A stretch of 64,000 nucleotides of DNA from Trichostrongylus colubriformis (GCA_963978905.1 OZ022257.1:13352509-13416508), one strand, 5' to 3'; positions 46,901 through 58,348 are shown, counted from the stretch's first letter. Numbers and translations: made by a program. Notes: generated from the letters alone by a model not told the origin.

Positions 46901-49900
46901 TATCCTTTCCACAATTTTCAAACGCACGCATTGTTCAGATCAATTCATAAGAAACGGCAACAGGTCCGTCTAGCAGAAGACGGAGAAAGTATAGTGACCA
47001 GCACGGTGGCGCAGGAGGAAGAAGACGATGACGGAGAAGATGATGACGATGATAGTGACACCTCGTTCGATTCGTCGGTATTCGTTCATATGGCCATCGC
47101 GAAAAGAGAAGCTCAACGGCTTCAACGTAAACTTGAAAAAGTGAGATAAAATGTGACCGAGGGCGTCTAATATGGTGTTTTCCATGTATCTTTGTTTCAG
47201 AAACAGGAGAAATGCCTTTCCGAAAAGTTACCCGTTTTGGTGAAATCAGTTTCTCACTACAATTCCATGGTCTGGTCCTCAACAGTTTCCAATTGATCGA
47301 TCAACCAACCAATCAAATTTTTTCAGGGATCACCGAAGCATAAGAAATACGCAGAGAATCACAATTGTATAGCTGATTCCTGCTCAGCACGGATATCCGA
47401 TGGTGAGCTAGTAGAGGGTTAATGACCTGCAGTCGTTCAGTGCTCCTTACCTATACCATTTATAGCCCTCAGTGAGGTGACGTACAAGTGTTCCGACCAG
47501 GGCACTCTCAGGCGTCGAGGAAGATAGCCGCTTGAGTACGATCTTCCCTCTACGGCGACTATACCCCCCCCCCCCCTTTTTTTTGAACTCTACAGTACCA
47601 GTAACTGTTGCCGGATTGCATAGTTGCAATGTGTTTTATTATACTACACATCCTTTTCTGAAACAAAAAAAGATTTTAGTGCTTATCGCTGACCTTTGAA
47701 GTACGATCCTCCACCACCCTCCTATCTGGTCAAATACGACCTCCTGTCAAGGAATTCTCGACTGTCGGTGTACCCTGGTTCCGACCAGTGTTCCGTGAGG
47801 TCGGACCACCAATGTTGCGTGGCCGGCAATTCACTATAGAAACGTCAAAATTACCATTCTGATGAGGCTGAAACTTTATATCACGGACTGTTACAGTAAC
47901 TAGCTCCCACAATTTTTATAGAACGTAACTGCTCTCTGTTGGAATTTGTGTTTAATAGAAGATGTAACAACTTAACTTTATTATATATACATCCAATTTT
48001 ATACATATTTAACTTCACAAATATCATTCTCTATTTTTTGGTCTTTATCTTCGACATAAGTACACCAGTTAAGTAGCCAAGACCTTGAAAACGGTAGTAA
48101 ATCAATCGTGTCGTGCAACAAACCCATCCATGAATGACCTGATCCCACAGTATCACCGGAACTTTTGCCACACCACCCCACAATGCTCATGGATTGCCCA
48201 TGATTGTCATCACAAGGCTGCGGAATGTGAGAGCGAAATCAAATTTTCAGATGGAACACTTCATCATGCACATTTGTATACTCGAGAAATGCCCGAAGCA
48301 CCATACGTACAGACCTTCAACAGTAGCCGTCGATTATCCAGCTTAGTTGATCCAAGTGACGAATACAGGTGAATACACTTGAACTATCCTATTTGGGCTT
48401 CGCCTAACGCTAAGATTTAAGAAAAGCAAAATGGGTGCTGGCTTTGTTCCTCATTTCAAGTACGCTGTTCTGTCAGATCGCCGTCCTTTCCGGCTTCGAA
48501 ACCGTGAGTATCGTGCCAATGTATCGGTTTTTTCAAAGTACAATTCCCTACCTCAGGTCTCGTCATCGGTGCTCCTTTCGCTATTCTTCATGATCGTCTT
48601 GATCTCAATAGTTCTTGGATTACGGTTGACCACAAATGATTATTTACACAGGTTGGTATTCATTTATAAATTCCCTTGTGATCATTTTAGTCTTGCATAG
48701 GTCTGTTTGAGAAATGTTTTAGCCGCTGAGTTCATGGAAAGGAGATTTCGAAATTTTTATCCGTTTCGGACCACAAACGTGTCTTACCGCGCAAAGCATC
48801 ATTTCCATATTGATACCTGCCGTGCATATCTGTGATGTGTGGCGGTCACACATAGCTTTCAACTCGTTTGAATGGGATTCTAAAACGCCTTAGTGCCTAC
48901 TTTTCCACAAGTCACGCCGCATATCGTTTACTGGAGTCACAGCTTTCTTATGTAGAGGAATGCTTCCCTTTCTTTACACGCGGATTATGGCGCCCACTGA
49001 CTTCAAAGAGCAGTTACATGTGAAAAATTTAAGCTATAAAAATAATGCCTTTGCAGGAGGCAAGCTACGGTGCCGATGTTTCCCTATTTCTCCTACGTCA
49101 CTTTATTTACATTGATTTTTGCCTTGGCAACAACCAAACTCTTCACGTTGGCGTTATATGCGATATGGCTGTTTATTGGTAAGTGACTGTACATCCCACC
49201 GTACTCATCAAGGAACCATAGCAAATCGCCGGTTCAGCCGACGCGTTTCAAATTAAGCCACCTGATTGGCTTGTGGTCGTCATTGTGGCAGTGTTTGAAA
49301 GCATCATGTAAATTCCTAGGTTGCACTTTTATCTTAGGACCAGTTTGCAATGCACTTGCAGTTTGAATGTGTACCGAACGAGCACGATAGAGACCGCGCG
49401 ATTGCTCGCATCGATGGAGTGCGCTAAGCTTGGTACTGATCCCGGGTTGTGTCACTAGAATTCAGAGAATTCGCATCGCGGCGTTCGGCATGCTACGCAA
49501 TGGGTGTGAGGCAGGAGTGCCGTGTTAGTTGGATGCTAAGACCGCATCCATACTTTGCGACATCTGCAACGACACCGACGATGACTGCGTCAAAATCATG
49601 TGTCGGCCGCCTGGACGAAAGTATGAAAGCTGCTTGAGGGTCGTCCACGGAAAAAATGAATTCCTTTGTTACCCATATATTTATGTTGTATTTGCCAGAT
49701 AAGGGCCGCATGCAAAGTCTCATGCGAAACAGTGAAATTTCGGCTGAGATACAGCTCCCCAAAATCTTGGCCGGGTGGGTGGGGCTTGTGAGTAAAATCC
49801 CTGTCTCGTTGTCTGCTGCGTTAAGACGGAGAGTGGGACTGTTTACGTAACTTTCTGTTCCTACAGTACGTCCCGACCGCTGTGGACGAGAGGGTGGGCA

Positions 49901-50249
49901 TGGAGGCCTCGCTTACCCGGCCCAGACTTTGTGGTGCTGTATCTTAGCCGGATTCGCATTTTTCGCGTGAAACTTTGTATACGGCCCGCATTAGGCAAAT
50001 ACAACATAAATCATGGGTAACAGAAAAACACATTTTCCGTAGACGATTTTTTTGAGAGTGGCAGAAAAGAAAGGAGAATCCTCATGTCCATTAATGATTC
50101 ATTAACTTTTAGGCTTAGTATTCTATTTCATCTACGGATATTGGAACAGTACCGAACGGCACAACAATGTTGCCAGTAGCTGCAACGATGAGGACAGCGA
50201 AATGTACCGAGCAATCATTGGAAACGACTATGCGATTCAATACGAATAG
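37937..50249 (+). CDS. SLC7 cationic amino acid transporter-like protein
   Basis: Seventeen exons join without a phase break: 37937-38033, 38839-38958, 40707-40873, 40918-41079, 42710-42844, 44174-44337, 44398-44478, 45435-45529, 45584-45735, 46821-46870, 46939-47140, 47201-47269, 47327-47402, 48077-48368, 48427-48651, 49057-49178, 50113-50249. Total 2346 nt, 781 residues; CATs are usually 600-680. CAT landmarks: AGPSTLIAVLVTFL (TM2), ALGELPAFLAGWTAVLDAV (TM3), NWIDANFFSFGFEG, CAFAGVDATSYLFDETKSP (TM6), AKYMLTVASVCGLSGAVLSS, and the ending LYAIWLFIGLVFYFIYGYW. It should be a multi-pass membrane carrier for basic amino acids. However, the TM1 glycine motif that binds the amino acid backbone is absent (VCATSIPLLIFVLMPF instead), so the substrate is uncertain. 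Residues about 391-620 form an enlarged hydrophilic loop. Acceptors at 48076 and 48426 are weak, so those exon starts are the least certain. Confidence 0.9.
39283..39760. mobile_element. MITE-A copy 2, intron 2 of the transporter
   Basis: Left arm with CTGTTACTCATATACATATTC...GGGCTGCATGCGAGGTTTCACGCG. The right arm is inverted, with GGGTAACACAAAAACTAATTT and TTTCCGTGGACGATTC. The right end is partly duplicated (39697-39750). Confidence 0.8.
40374..40530. repeat. 36-bp inverted repeat pair in transporter intron 2
   Basis: Arms 40374-40409 and 40495-40530 are reverse complements with two mismatches. A direct repeat (CGCCCACCACGGTAACGCCA) occurs just upstream, near 40010 and 40253. It looks like a small compound element. 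Confidence 0.75.
42072..42545. mobile_element. MITE-A copy, diverged, intron 5 of the transporter
   Basis: Left end CTGTTACCCATACATTTATC with GTATGCAAAGTTTCACGC. Right end TGTCCGTGGACGATTCC. The interior is replaced by a segment also seen near 41150-41420 and 52250-52450. Confidence 0.65.
44765..45004. mobile_element. MULE-like MITE with exact 9-bp target duplication
   Basis: A 240-bp element with termini GGGTGAGGCTA...TAGCCTCACCC and subterminal GCCGGAAAAT/ATTTTCCGGC. GGAGAGCAT is repeated exactly at both edges (44756-44764 and 45005-45013). Nine bases is the Mutator-superfamily duplication size. It lies in a transporter intron. Confidence 0.9.
45895..46213. repeat. Dispersed ~320-bp repeat, copy 1
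   Basis: Matches 58940-59293 in the same orientation, including GGGGGTCGTATT, GCAGATGAG.GGCGA, AACTATACAATT and GAGCGGCTATT. A partial inverted copy lies at 47698-47795. It sits in a transporter intron. Confidence 0.75.
46939..48368 (+). other. Enlarged hydrophilic loop of the transporter (exons 11-14)
   Basis: Exons 46939-47140, 47201-47269, 47327-47402 and 48077-48368 encode about 210 residues between TM blocks. They contain the acidic run EEEDDDGEDDDDDSD, a basic helix (KREAQRLQRKLEK), and a Cys/His-rich stretch (HRNFCHTTPQCSWIAHDCHH) that could bind metal. None of this resembles the usual CAT loop. Confidence 0.6.
49637..50060. mobile_element. MITE-A copy 3, last intron of the transporter
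   Basis: The best-preserved ends: left TCGTCCACGGAAAA...TTACCCATATATTTATGTTG...GGGCCGCATGCAAAGTCTC; right inverted, through GCAAATACAACATAAATC to TTTTCCGTAGACGAT. The arms are about 90 bases. Confidence 0.87.
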
Positions 50250-50537
50250 AAGACGGCAGTAGCATCTAGGCATTTACCGCAACTACCGGTATCTCGGGGT
50301 GGACCAATAGACCGCATGCCACATGTCGTGCTAAAAGGACCATACCAATTTCTTTCTAACCATGCCATTTATTACTGTCATAATGGATTGTATCTATAGT
50401 ATTCAGGAATCGATTCGATGTTGTTATGACACTTGTATATATTTTATAGAATATTCTTAATTATTGGTGATAATTTGAATAGAAACATGAAATAATTGAA
50501 GTTCAAACTTGGTGAATGGTTTAGATTGGATGAAAAG

Positions 50538-50543
50538 TAATAA
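50538..50543 (+). terminator. Candidate polyadenylation signal of the transporter gene
   Basis: AATAAA about 290 bases after the stop codon. Confidence 0.45.
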
Positions 50544-50549
50544 AAGTTT

Positions 50550-52445
50550 CTTTCCGTTCGCAATAAGTTATACGATACCGATCAGACGCTATAAAGCTTG
50601 TCTGATCAATGTTTCCGGGATACGCCATGCACTCGAACTGCACTTGTTATCATGGAAGCGGTTGAGTGATAGCACGTCGGCTAATACATAATGACTCACG
50701 GAGATGAACACCAAGAATCGGTGAGCTCCTATTAAACGTTGCGGAACGTCTCAAGAAGCCTACTAGTCAAAACCGGCCGGGCCTCAGTAACGTCACTGCA
50801 AGCTCACACCAACAACTCCAAGAGCGAAGCGAACATTATTTAATGGTTGTGTGCCAAGGCAGAATCGCGGCTCCCGAGGTGCGACGCGATGCGTGTGCGC
50901 TAGGGGTGTCTAATGTACTTGGGTCCTGATGGGACTGTAGTGTAGAACACTTCACGCTACTATTTTGTGGTCCGAAACAAACCGAAAAAACCGAAGAGCC
51001 GAAAAAAACGAACTACAGACTAATTGAAACATTAGCTTTTCAAATAACTTTTTTCGTCTTTTCACTTGATGACTCACTATCTAATGCAGTACGGAGCGGT
51101 ACAGCTGTGTTCGAGTTTCATGGCTAAGAGGTGGCAAGTGAGTGGTCACAGATCAATAGTAAGGCAGATCACAGCATGGGTCGGAACAAAATGGGTCTGT
51201 AAAATGCAGTCGTGGAACACACACATAGAAGGAAATGCTGAAACGAGTGATCGAAGAGGAAATCGTGTAACTCCATTGAAATGTATCGTTACCTCACGCG
51301 AGATCCAGTTACGCTTTCCGATCCTCTAACTGAAGGGTGAGGAGGTTAGGTCTGTCTTCTGTTATCTGACCTCCCGCCTGGGTCGTTCGCTGATGACCGA
51401 TCATGTCACTGCATCCAGTCTGCCTAGCTCGGTCTTGCCTTTTGATCACCTCTCTTTAATTATTCTTTGAGTTATGGAGCGCCCGTTGCTCTTACCTCCC
51501 CTTGTTCTTTACAGTCACGGTATCCATTAGTCTGCACAGGTCTTTCTTGTGCAGCTTCTTGGTAACTGATACCCTATTTGCGAAAAATAGCAAAGTGGCT
51601 CGACAACAGTATTACGAAAGCTGTTAAGGCTTGCCTCGCTTTTGAAGAATGGAGATGATTAAGGAGGGCTTACAGACTAGATTCAGTTTTTTTGCAATGA
51701 TTTCTAAGAGCTCGTTCGTTGTATTGGTCATGTATAGATGTGGGAAAGGGAAGAAGAAAGCATCCCACATTGATACGTCTGGAATCCCCAACAAGCCTGA
51801 ATAGAAAAAGCTCTGAAGTGGGGAAACCACTTCTATACTTCTTCTCCTCTATCGCGACCCGTGACTGAAGTCCACCATTACATGGAGGAAATTTTCAGAA
51901 AATAAATTCCCTGCCTTCCTCAAACCGACTCTACCATACGATTCCTTACTCATTCCCTCCATTACTCTGTTGTGCTTTACTAAAATGGAGTCAATGTGAT
52001 TTCGGTAGAGATGCAACCCGGAGTATGCTGAAATTCATTTTCTCCTCCACCTGTGCATCAAAAAGCCTTTATTGCTATTACATGCTTGTGCTAGTGGATA
52101 TGTGTATGTATGGTGTACTGGAGCGTTATACACAATGTTGCGTTATTTTGCGTCTCCCCCCCCCCCCCTCTCAACCCTTACTAAGATGGTCACTCTAATT
52201 AAAATGTTGTCAATTGAAAGTGATGCCAGTATTGCTACCTGGTGCAAAGGTACAAAGTATGGATGCAAAGTACCACCTTTTCTCTCGAAACACTTCACTG
52301 CGTACTTCTCCTTTTGACTGAAAGGCGGGAATCTAAACGGCGGAAGTTCAAAGGAGTTGCTACTCTCTCAGACTCTCGCTTTCTATGTTACAACAAATGA
52401 AATTTTCTGTTCTTTTTGAGTTCCTGTTCAAGTAGCGTATCTAGA
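50550..52445. other. Intergenic, nothing recognised
   Basis: No gene supported. An 87-codon ORF at 51066-51329 has no known motif. 52250-52445 shares a diffuse repeat with 41150-41420 and 42340-42500. Confidence 0.45.
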
Positions 52446-52613
52446 TGTTATAATAGCCAAGCCCATCGAACCATGTGAGCAAGGGGAACAAGTGATGAGT
52501 CATCGCAGACTTCGTCAGGCTGCATCGTGATATAGTGTTTGTGTGGTTCTACGTGTCAGAAGATAAACCATACATATTGTCTGCTGTTATTCCAGTGCTC
52601 GAAACCTCAGACA
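52446..52613 (+). repeat. 5' LTR of a decayed LTR element (shortened)
   Basis: Starts TGTTATAATAGCCAAGC and matches the LTR at 57530 through CATCGAACCATGTGAGCAAG to ACCTCAGACA. It lacks 133 bases that are present in the other copy. Confidence 0.75.
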
Positions 52614-53856
52614 ATGAATATTGCCTGTGTGGTGTGTACTTCCTCGAATGAATCAAATCCAAGGTATACGAACAAGCGGGTAGAAGAATATTGGCAAGGA
52701 TGGAAAGTGCCTATGTGGATTTAGCCGAAATTCCCAAGCATTTTTGCAACAGTTAAATCGCTGTGGAATTCCATTGCGAAATGAAGTAAGTGCTTGATGT
52801 TTCTTTGAGGCTATCAACAATATTACATTTTGATCGTACAGCACATTCAGCCGATTCAAGTGACCAACAGCCACAGCGTCGATTACAGTCGGAAGCAGGG
52901 TCATCACATGTAGCAGCAGGTATTCCAGTACAGGGTGCAAGGAGGACCATCACTTTAGGATGACGGTCATCAATACCGAACCGTACCACCAACACGTACA
53001 TCACCAGCCATACTAAGGCAGCAGCTTAGCGTCACAGTCAATATTACTGACGATCCGCTGTATACAGGTAAAGGTGCTGCGCAATACTTAAGTGTAAATG
53101 TGAAGTGAATGGTGAGGGGCATTTGAGGAGGAGCGACTGCACATCCTGTGTTCCTTGGACCATCTGACAAGACATTGATGTTTGCTTATCATTATGACGA
53201 CTGTAGTGGAAGTGTAGGGCAACAATGCTACGTGTAAATGTACACTATTCCACCGAACAGCGAAGGCAGTCTCGGATGGATGAACGTAGCAGATAGCGAG
53301 TTGAAATTATGGGGGAAATTAGTTCGGTAGTGACATACCATATTACAACATTTCCATGACGATCTCAAAAGTAGAACGTCAGTGCCAGTAAGACTCAGCG
53401 GCCGAGAGCAAATATATCAAGAAATTTGGAACACATTCAAATCACATGCAAGCAATATGGAACGGTTCATGCTCGTTGCAATGCGTTCAAGGAGAAGATT
53501 CAACGAGACGATATCTGTCGCTGATGCCATTTTTCACGAGAAATCTTGGAGGAGTTCCTCAAAAGACTGGTGGACAAGAATGTGCCATTGAGTATGAGGT
53601 GGTCATTATAATGACTCCTTCAGTCGTTATTTCATTCTCTTTGTCTAACTTGAATTCAGTTCCCATGGTCTATGACTCATCTTTTCTTGAAGTTGAGAAA
53701 TCGATGCTTCTTTGTCTCATCTTTGTGGCTGCTTCACCCTTTATCTGTAGAAGCGATCGGCTCCGAACGCCTCGTCTAACATAAACATACAACCTCATTT
53801 TACAGTTCTTCTTGCGGCGGAGCCGGCCGCTCTTCATTTTCCCTGTTTCCCATGCA

Positions 53857-53925
53857 TATTAAAGGTGCTCATCATGCAATATTGAAAGTATTCATCATGC
53901 AATATTAAATGTGCTCATCATGCAA
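53857..53925. repeat. Three tandem 23-bp units
   Basis: Units starting at 53857, 53880 and 53903, each like TATTAAAGGTGCTCATCATG plus CAA, with a few differences between copies. Confidence 0.85.
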
Positions 53926-54726
53926 TATAAGGATACTTCAAATTTACTTTGTAACTCACAATTATCTCGCTTTATTTCAGTATAATATTATTGCCTTATT
54001 ACCTCGCCAACATTCTGCCTTAATACCTCGTCATTTGGCTGAGGTTTAATTACCCAAGTTTAAGGTGCCTACGTGTCGCGACTTGGCAAAAAAGGTCAAA
54101 TACACAATCCCGCGTGGCACTCTTCAGAGGATAGGCGAGCGGACCCTGAGTACAAATTCGCCAGCTGTCGCGATAATCATTCGCAAGGGCAATACTTTCT
54201 TTCTATAAGTTCTTAGAGATGAATATGGGCTCAGCGGCAGTCGAATAGGACTCTCGTAATTGGACTGGCAAAAGAACTGGCCGCACTCTTATAGGTGGAA
54301 CATCTACACTGGTGCTGACGGACGCATGCAAGCGAAATAGAGTATTACTGTGTGTTGAGAAGAGTGGTGGACTCAAAGGGAATTCATGAAAGGAATTTTC
54401 CATCATACGTAATTTCGAGAGAGAAGGATCGGTGTAGCGGCAAGATTACAACTTCGTAATGAGTGCGTCATGGCGCACCTAGTGCACTGTAATGGGGCGA
54501 GGAACGAACTTACATACAAAAGCGTCATGGCAACGTATGCGGTGGTGAAGATAATACACAAGGTGCGTGCCTTCAACCTGTAATGCAATGTAATGTATGG
54601 CGGTGATTCAACGGTACAGGAACAGTTCTGGGTTGGAAGGTATCCACAACCGGAGTACTACAACAGAGTTCGCGAGCCTATCATCACAACAGGCGGATAT
54701 TTTGTCGTCGACAAAGAGTCTGAGAA

Positions 54727-55392
54727 GTGGTCGATCACTGTGTGAAGCTCCGTGAATATGTTCGCCGAATAAACGACATCGCAGACGCCGCGGCACCTCT
54801 GAAGGTATTTTTCATTCAATGGAACGGGTTAGGCATGACACCAAAAAATACACTTCGTCTTATGACGACACTTTTCGATGAACTAGGATGTGGAACACTC
54901 GAATTGAGCTGCAAAAAGTCAAGGCATGGTATTGCTCGTATAGAGTACGATAGGAACATGCGAGCACGGGCACAAGCCCTTCCCACCTTTGCTGATTTTG
55001 ATATCACTCGTATGCAATCGCATCAGCCCTCAGCGCAAGTGGAATATGGGAAGCAATACGAGAAAACTTGTGAATACGGCTACGTCAAGATTCGGTCCTA
55101 TGCACAACGGCAGATCGATAGTAGCCGAAGTATCAGAGCGCGTGTAAGGGAAGTCAAGAGAATGTTGCAACCGTCAACAGGTGTTTTATCGTGGACAGAA
55201 TCAGTCATGGGCCGTAGATCACGAGCTGTACCTTTGGCACCGAGGCACGAAGTTGAAAGCAGTAGTGAGTCGTCGGATGAGTCACTCTATGAGGACCTAG
55301 TGGGCGACTATGAAATTGATACTCCTAAAGCTGGCGAGTCGGGTCAAATAGCAGGTAGTAGCGAAGCGCATTCTTGGTGTTGTGCGCGGTAG
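54727..55392 (+). CDS. 221-codon ORF in the LTR element, unrecognised
   Basis: An open stretch reading MVDHCVKLREYVRRINDIAD at the start and rich in Ser/Glu near its end (ESSSESSDESLYEDL). The mid part is basic. Its position in the 5' half of the internal region would fit a gag-like protein, but there is no zinc knuckle and no family recognised. It may be a surviving fragment. Part of the start could be chance. Confidence 0.4.
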   Translation: MVDHCVKLREYVRRINDIADAAAPLKVFFIQWNGLGMTPKNTLRLMTTLFDELGCGTLELSCKKSRHGIARIEYDRNMRARAQALPTFADFDITRMQSHQPSAQVEYGKQYEKTCEYGYVKIRSYAQRQIDSSRSIRARVREVKRMLQPSTGVLSWTESVMGRRSRAVPLAPRHEVESSSESSDESLYEDLVGDYEIDTPKAGESGQIAGSSEAHSWCCAR

Positions 55393-56213
55393 CAAGCTCT
55401 TGCTGCCGTAGCATCCAGAGGGCCTACACGATGTCGTAATCGAGTCTTCTGACCTTTCGGACGTCTTCGCATGAGTCATCTCGGCCATTATCGGTAAGAT
55501 TACTGTTCTGGTTCTTATTGCCATTCTTGAAGTGATTTTCCGTTTTGGAGCGACGTCGAAAGTATATATTCATGGTATATTCACAATAATTCCACATCGG
55601 CAGTTGGACAACCAGCATATCCAGCGAAAACCACAGAACACTTTCGAGCAACTGCTCAGTCTGCTGCTCAGACTTCTTCAAAGGTGAGAGCCACACGATT
55701 GCAAGGTTCCAGCCAAAAATTCTCAACACCACGACAGTTCAAGTACCTTAAGCAAGGGTAATCGAACCTGCAATGTGTTCATGACTGATCGAATACCCAT
55801 TTTGTCCACATTCCTTATCCATACATTCTAATAGGTATCGAACATCTTTATGGTGAGTAGGAGACTTCCAGCTGATGTCCTCCTTCTGTGCACTGATCTC
55901 ACATGTGAAGGTAAGAGGATACAGCGTTGTATTTTCAGAGAAATTAGCGAATCAAACTCCAGTTATATTACTTTGAGCTTCGCGAAACTCAGGCCGGTTA
56001 AATTGTCCAGATGGGAACTCTGTACGAGGCGTTGGAAATGGATGATGGTTGAAGAATGTCGGGCGTCCAAATGGAAGAGGATGGTAAGATGACCTATGTA
56101 GTTAAAAACCGCTCCCGGACTGCAAAAACGACGAGTGTAAGCCGTCTGGTCCGCCGCGCCACGTTGTATTACGCAACAGTCCATCAGTCACCCATTGACC
56201 ATGTGTCTCCAGG

Positions 56214-56716
56214 TACAGTAGCCGTTAAAAATATATGTGGTTTTGGACATAACATAATTTTGGCCGACGTTTACAAACTCTTTTTTAGTAAATTGAAGGC
56301 AACTGCTACTCCATGGAAAAATTATCTTAGCCGAGTAGGATGCAGTGTGAAAGTAATAAATTATCTATCTGGAAGTCCTCAGGATGGCCAAACCTTTCAA
56401 AAATTCAATCAGCCATAAAAAGCTTATTACTCAACGAAACGAGCCGTTATGCAAAAAATAGTGCGGAATGAGGCTAGAACATTATTACCCGTCCTTTGGA
56501 ATCCTGACAGCACCGAAGCGCGGTGTTGATCATTTTCAGTGTTTTCAGTTAAATAATTTTTTCCACCTTCACACTTCACCCTACTCGGCTGATATACCTT
56601 CTTCCACTGAATGACAGTTGCCTTCAAAACACAAAAAAATTCGAACGAGATATGTAAACGCTGGCCAAAGGTATGGTTAAAATCCGGAACCGCATATATT
56701 TTTGACCGCTACTGTA
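56214..56716. mobile_element. Tc1/mariner-type MITE inside the LTR element
   Basis: Ends TACAGTAGC(C/G)GT(T/C)AAAAATATATG are inverted at the two edges, with TA at 56214-56215 and 56715-56716. Similarity between the arms extends about 150 bases, including TGAAGGCAACTG and AGCCGAGTAGG. The ORFs of 120 and 66 codons here are the two arms read on opposite strands. Confidence 0.85.
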
Positions 56717-56881
56717 TCTGGCCCATGACCCATCACTCTGCTCATAGTTGGGTAATCAAACCTGAGTAATCATGGGTGTCAGGCAGGAGCGAAGAGCCAG
56801 CCGTAGAAAGGCGACCCATGAAGAGAAGCTCGTCGGCACCGGAGGAGGTGGTCGTGTCCCCCTCCTGTGTATTCGTCTGGG

Positions 56882-57021
56882 ACCTTAGTGGTCCGTGTTT
56901 AGCAAGAGGCCTTAGTGGCCTGCCATCTTCTTGGGCCTTCGTGGCCAATTATCAGTCTGGGCATTAGTGGCCAATCCTTGTGGGGCCTTAGCGGCCGTTT
57001 AGTTACGTGGTCTTAGTGACC
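56882..57021. repeat. Six spaced copies of GCCTTAGTGGCC
   Basis: Copies begin at 56882, 56909, 56935, 56961, 56985 and 57010, spaced 24-27 bases. Each is a degenerate GGCC-flanked 12-mer. The sequence between copies is not conserved. They lie near the 3' end of the LTR element. Confidence 0.85.
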
Positions 57022-57529
57022 AAAGGGAGCTCGAGGAGGAGGGCTCAAGGTAGCTGGGCTAGGAAGTACCCGTAGAGTGTGAGAAGGGGAAGTGCGTGGA
57101 AGGCGCACAGTGTGAATTGGCTGAGATCACCTTCTAATCGTGGGTCGTCGTCATCAGCGCAGCTCTTCTCCCCTCAGACGTCACATCTGTATCGCAGTAT
57201 ATTGATCCTTATTTGATCCGTTTATTTATTGTCTTTTGTTGCCTTCTATTGCTCGTAATAAATTGGTTGTTAGCTCGCTTTCGTTTTGCCTCGTAGCGGT
57301 CGTCTCCGCACCCTATCGATCACGAGTATCTTGGGCCCTTTACATGGGAACATCGTGGAGCGCCCTACGGCCAGACCTACTATGCATACTATCATTGCAA
57401 GTCATGTACAGTATGAGCACAACCTTTCTTGCCTTCTCTCCTTCTTGTTCCTTTTCTAATAAATAATTTCTTCAGAATCATCCCTTTTTCGAGCTAGCAC
57501 CTTAACTCTTGATCCATCCAAGGGGGAGG

Positions 57530-57827
57530 TGTAAGAGCCAAGCTCATCGAACCATGTGAGCAAGGGGAACAAGTGATGAGTCATCGAATGGTACACAGCT
57601 GCCTTTCAAGCTTGCAGGGACGCAAGGATCGCGGACGAGAAGAGCGCGCGACGATCCAGGAAGAGGAGCGGACAAAGGGAGCATGACAACAACCGCGCCG
57701 GCAGTCCCGGGCCCAGGACGACTTCGTCAGGCTGCGTCGTGATATTGGTAGTGTGTGGTTCTTCGTGTCCCGGAGAAGATAAACCATTCATAAAGGCTGT
57801 TATTCCACTACATGAAACCTCAGACAA
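57530..57827 (+). repeat. 3' LTR of the decayed element
   Basis: Begins TGTAAGAGCCAAGCTC directly after the polypurine tract and ends near CTCAGACA. It matches 52446-52613 apart from an extra GC-rich block at 57587-57719. Confidence 0.8.
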
Positions 57828-58348
57828 TGACTGTGTAACTTCAAGATGAATTAAAATCATAGCGCCTGAGTTCTTCGATTGAAAAATATTTGAGGATATC
57901 ATTCATTTATGTCTTTATTCATTATCATCGAAGTTAGTGTAGATGAATTTGTTTATTACTGAAAACAATCCAGTAACGTTCAATAATACTTCGTACTTCA
58001 CAAATAATACATATATTGCATTATATTATATATCGATAACATTGCTGAAAACAGTCGATAGTGAAAGTATTGATCAACCGTTTAACAGGTTAACCTTTTC
58101 ACAGTACATAGATGGATAAGGAGAACACCCGAGTAATCAAGGGCTACTAACCGCCCATTGTGGGTGGGGTTTCACTCTGTGTTGATTGGCTGAGGCGATG
58201 GCATTCCATTGCTGTTTACTATGGTTTTAGAAAGCAAACTATAACTAGAATTCTTTCAAAAATTAGAAATCTGTACTTTTAATAAGACAGAGCTATTTGT
58301 ACTCGAGCGTTATTGCATGAGAAATTTCAGGAAATCGTAACGAATTGC
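57828..58348. other. Intergenic, AT-rich; possible 3' UTR of the minus gene
   Basis: Nothing coding seen. An AATAAA on the minus strand (complement of about 57912-57917) could serve the minus-strand gene at 58349, but is over 400 bases past its stop. Confidence 0.4.

Larger units (their letters stand above)
52614..57529 (+). pseudogene. Internal region of the LTR element, coding decayed
   Basis: Between the LTRs, short coding-like stretches are interrupted by stops: around 52978-53098 (VTVNITDDPLYTGKGAAQY), around 53120-53220 (FLGPSDKTLMFAYHYDDC) and 53500-53600 (REILEEFLKRLVDKNVPL). None shows a protease, reverse transcriptase or integrase motif, so the superfamily is not assigned. The one long ORF is listed separately. 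A polypurine tract AAGGGGGAGG sits at 57520-57529, directly before the 3' LTR, supporting plus-strand orientation. Confidence 0.55.

Noticed and set aside
47560..47580. Poly-C/poly-T tract as a functional site
   Set aside because: Homopolymer runs like this recur (8666, 11299, 52157) and look like simple low-complexity DNA.
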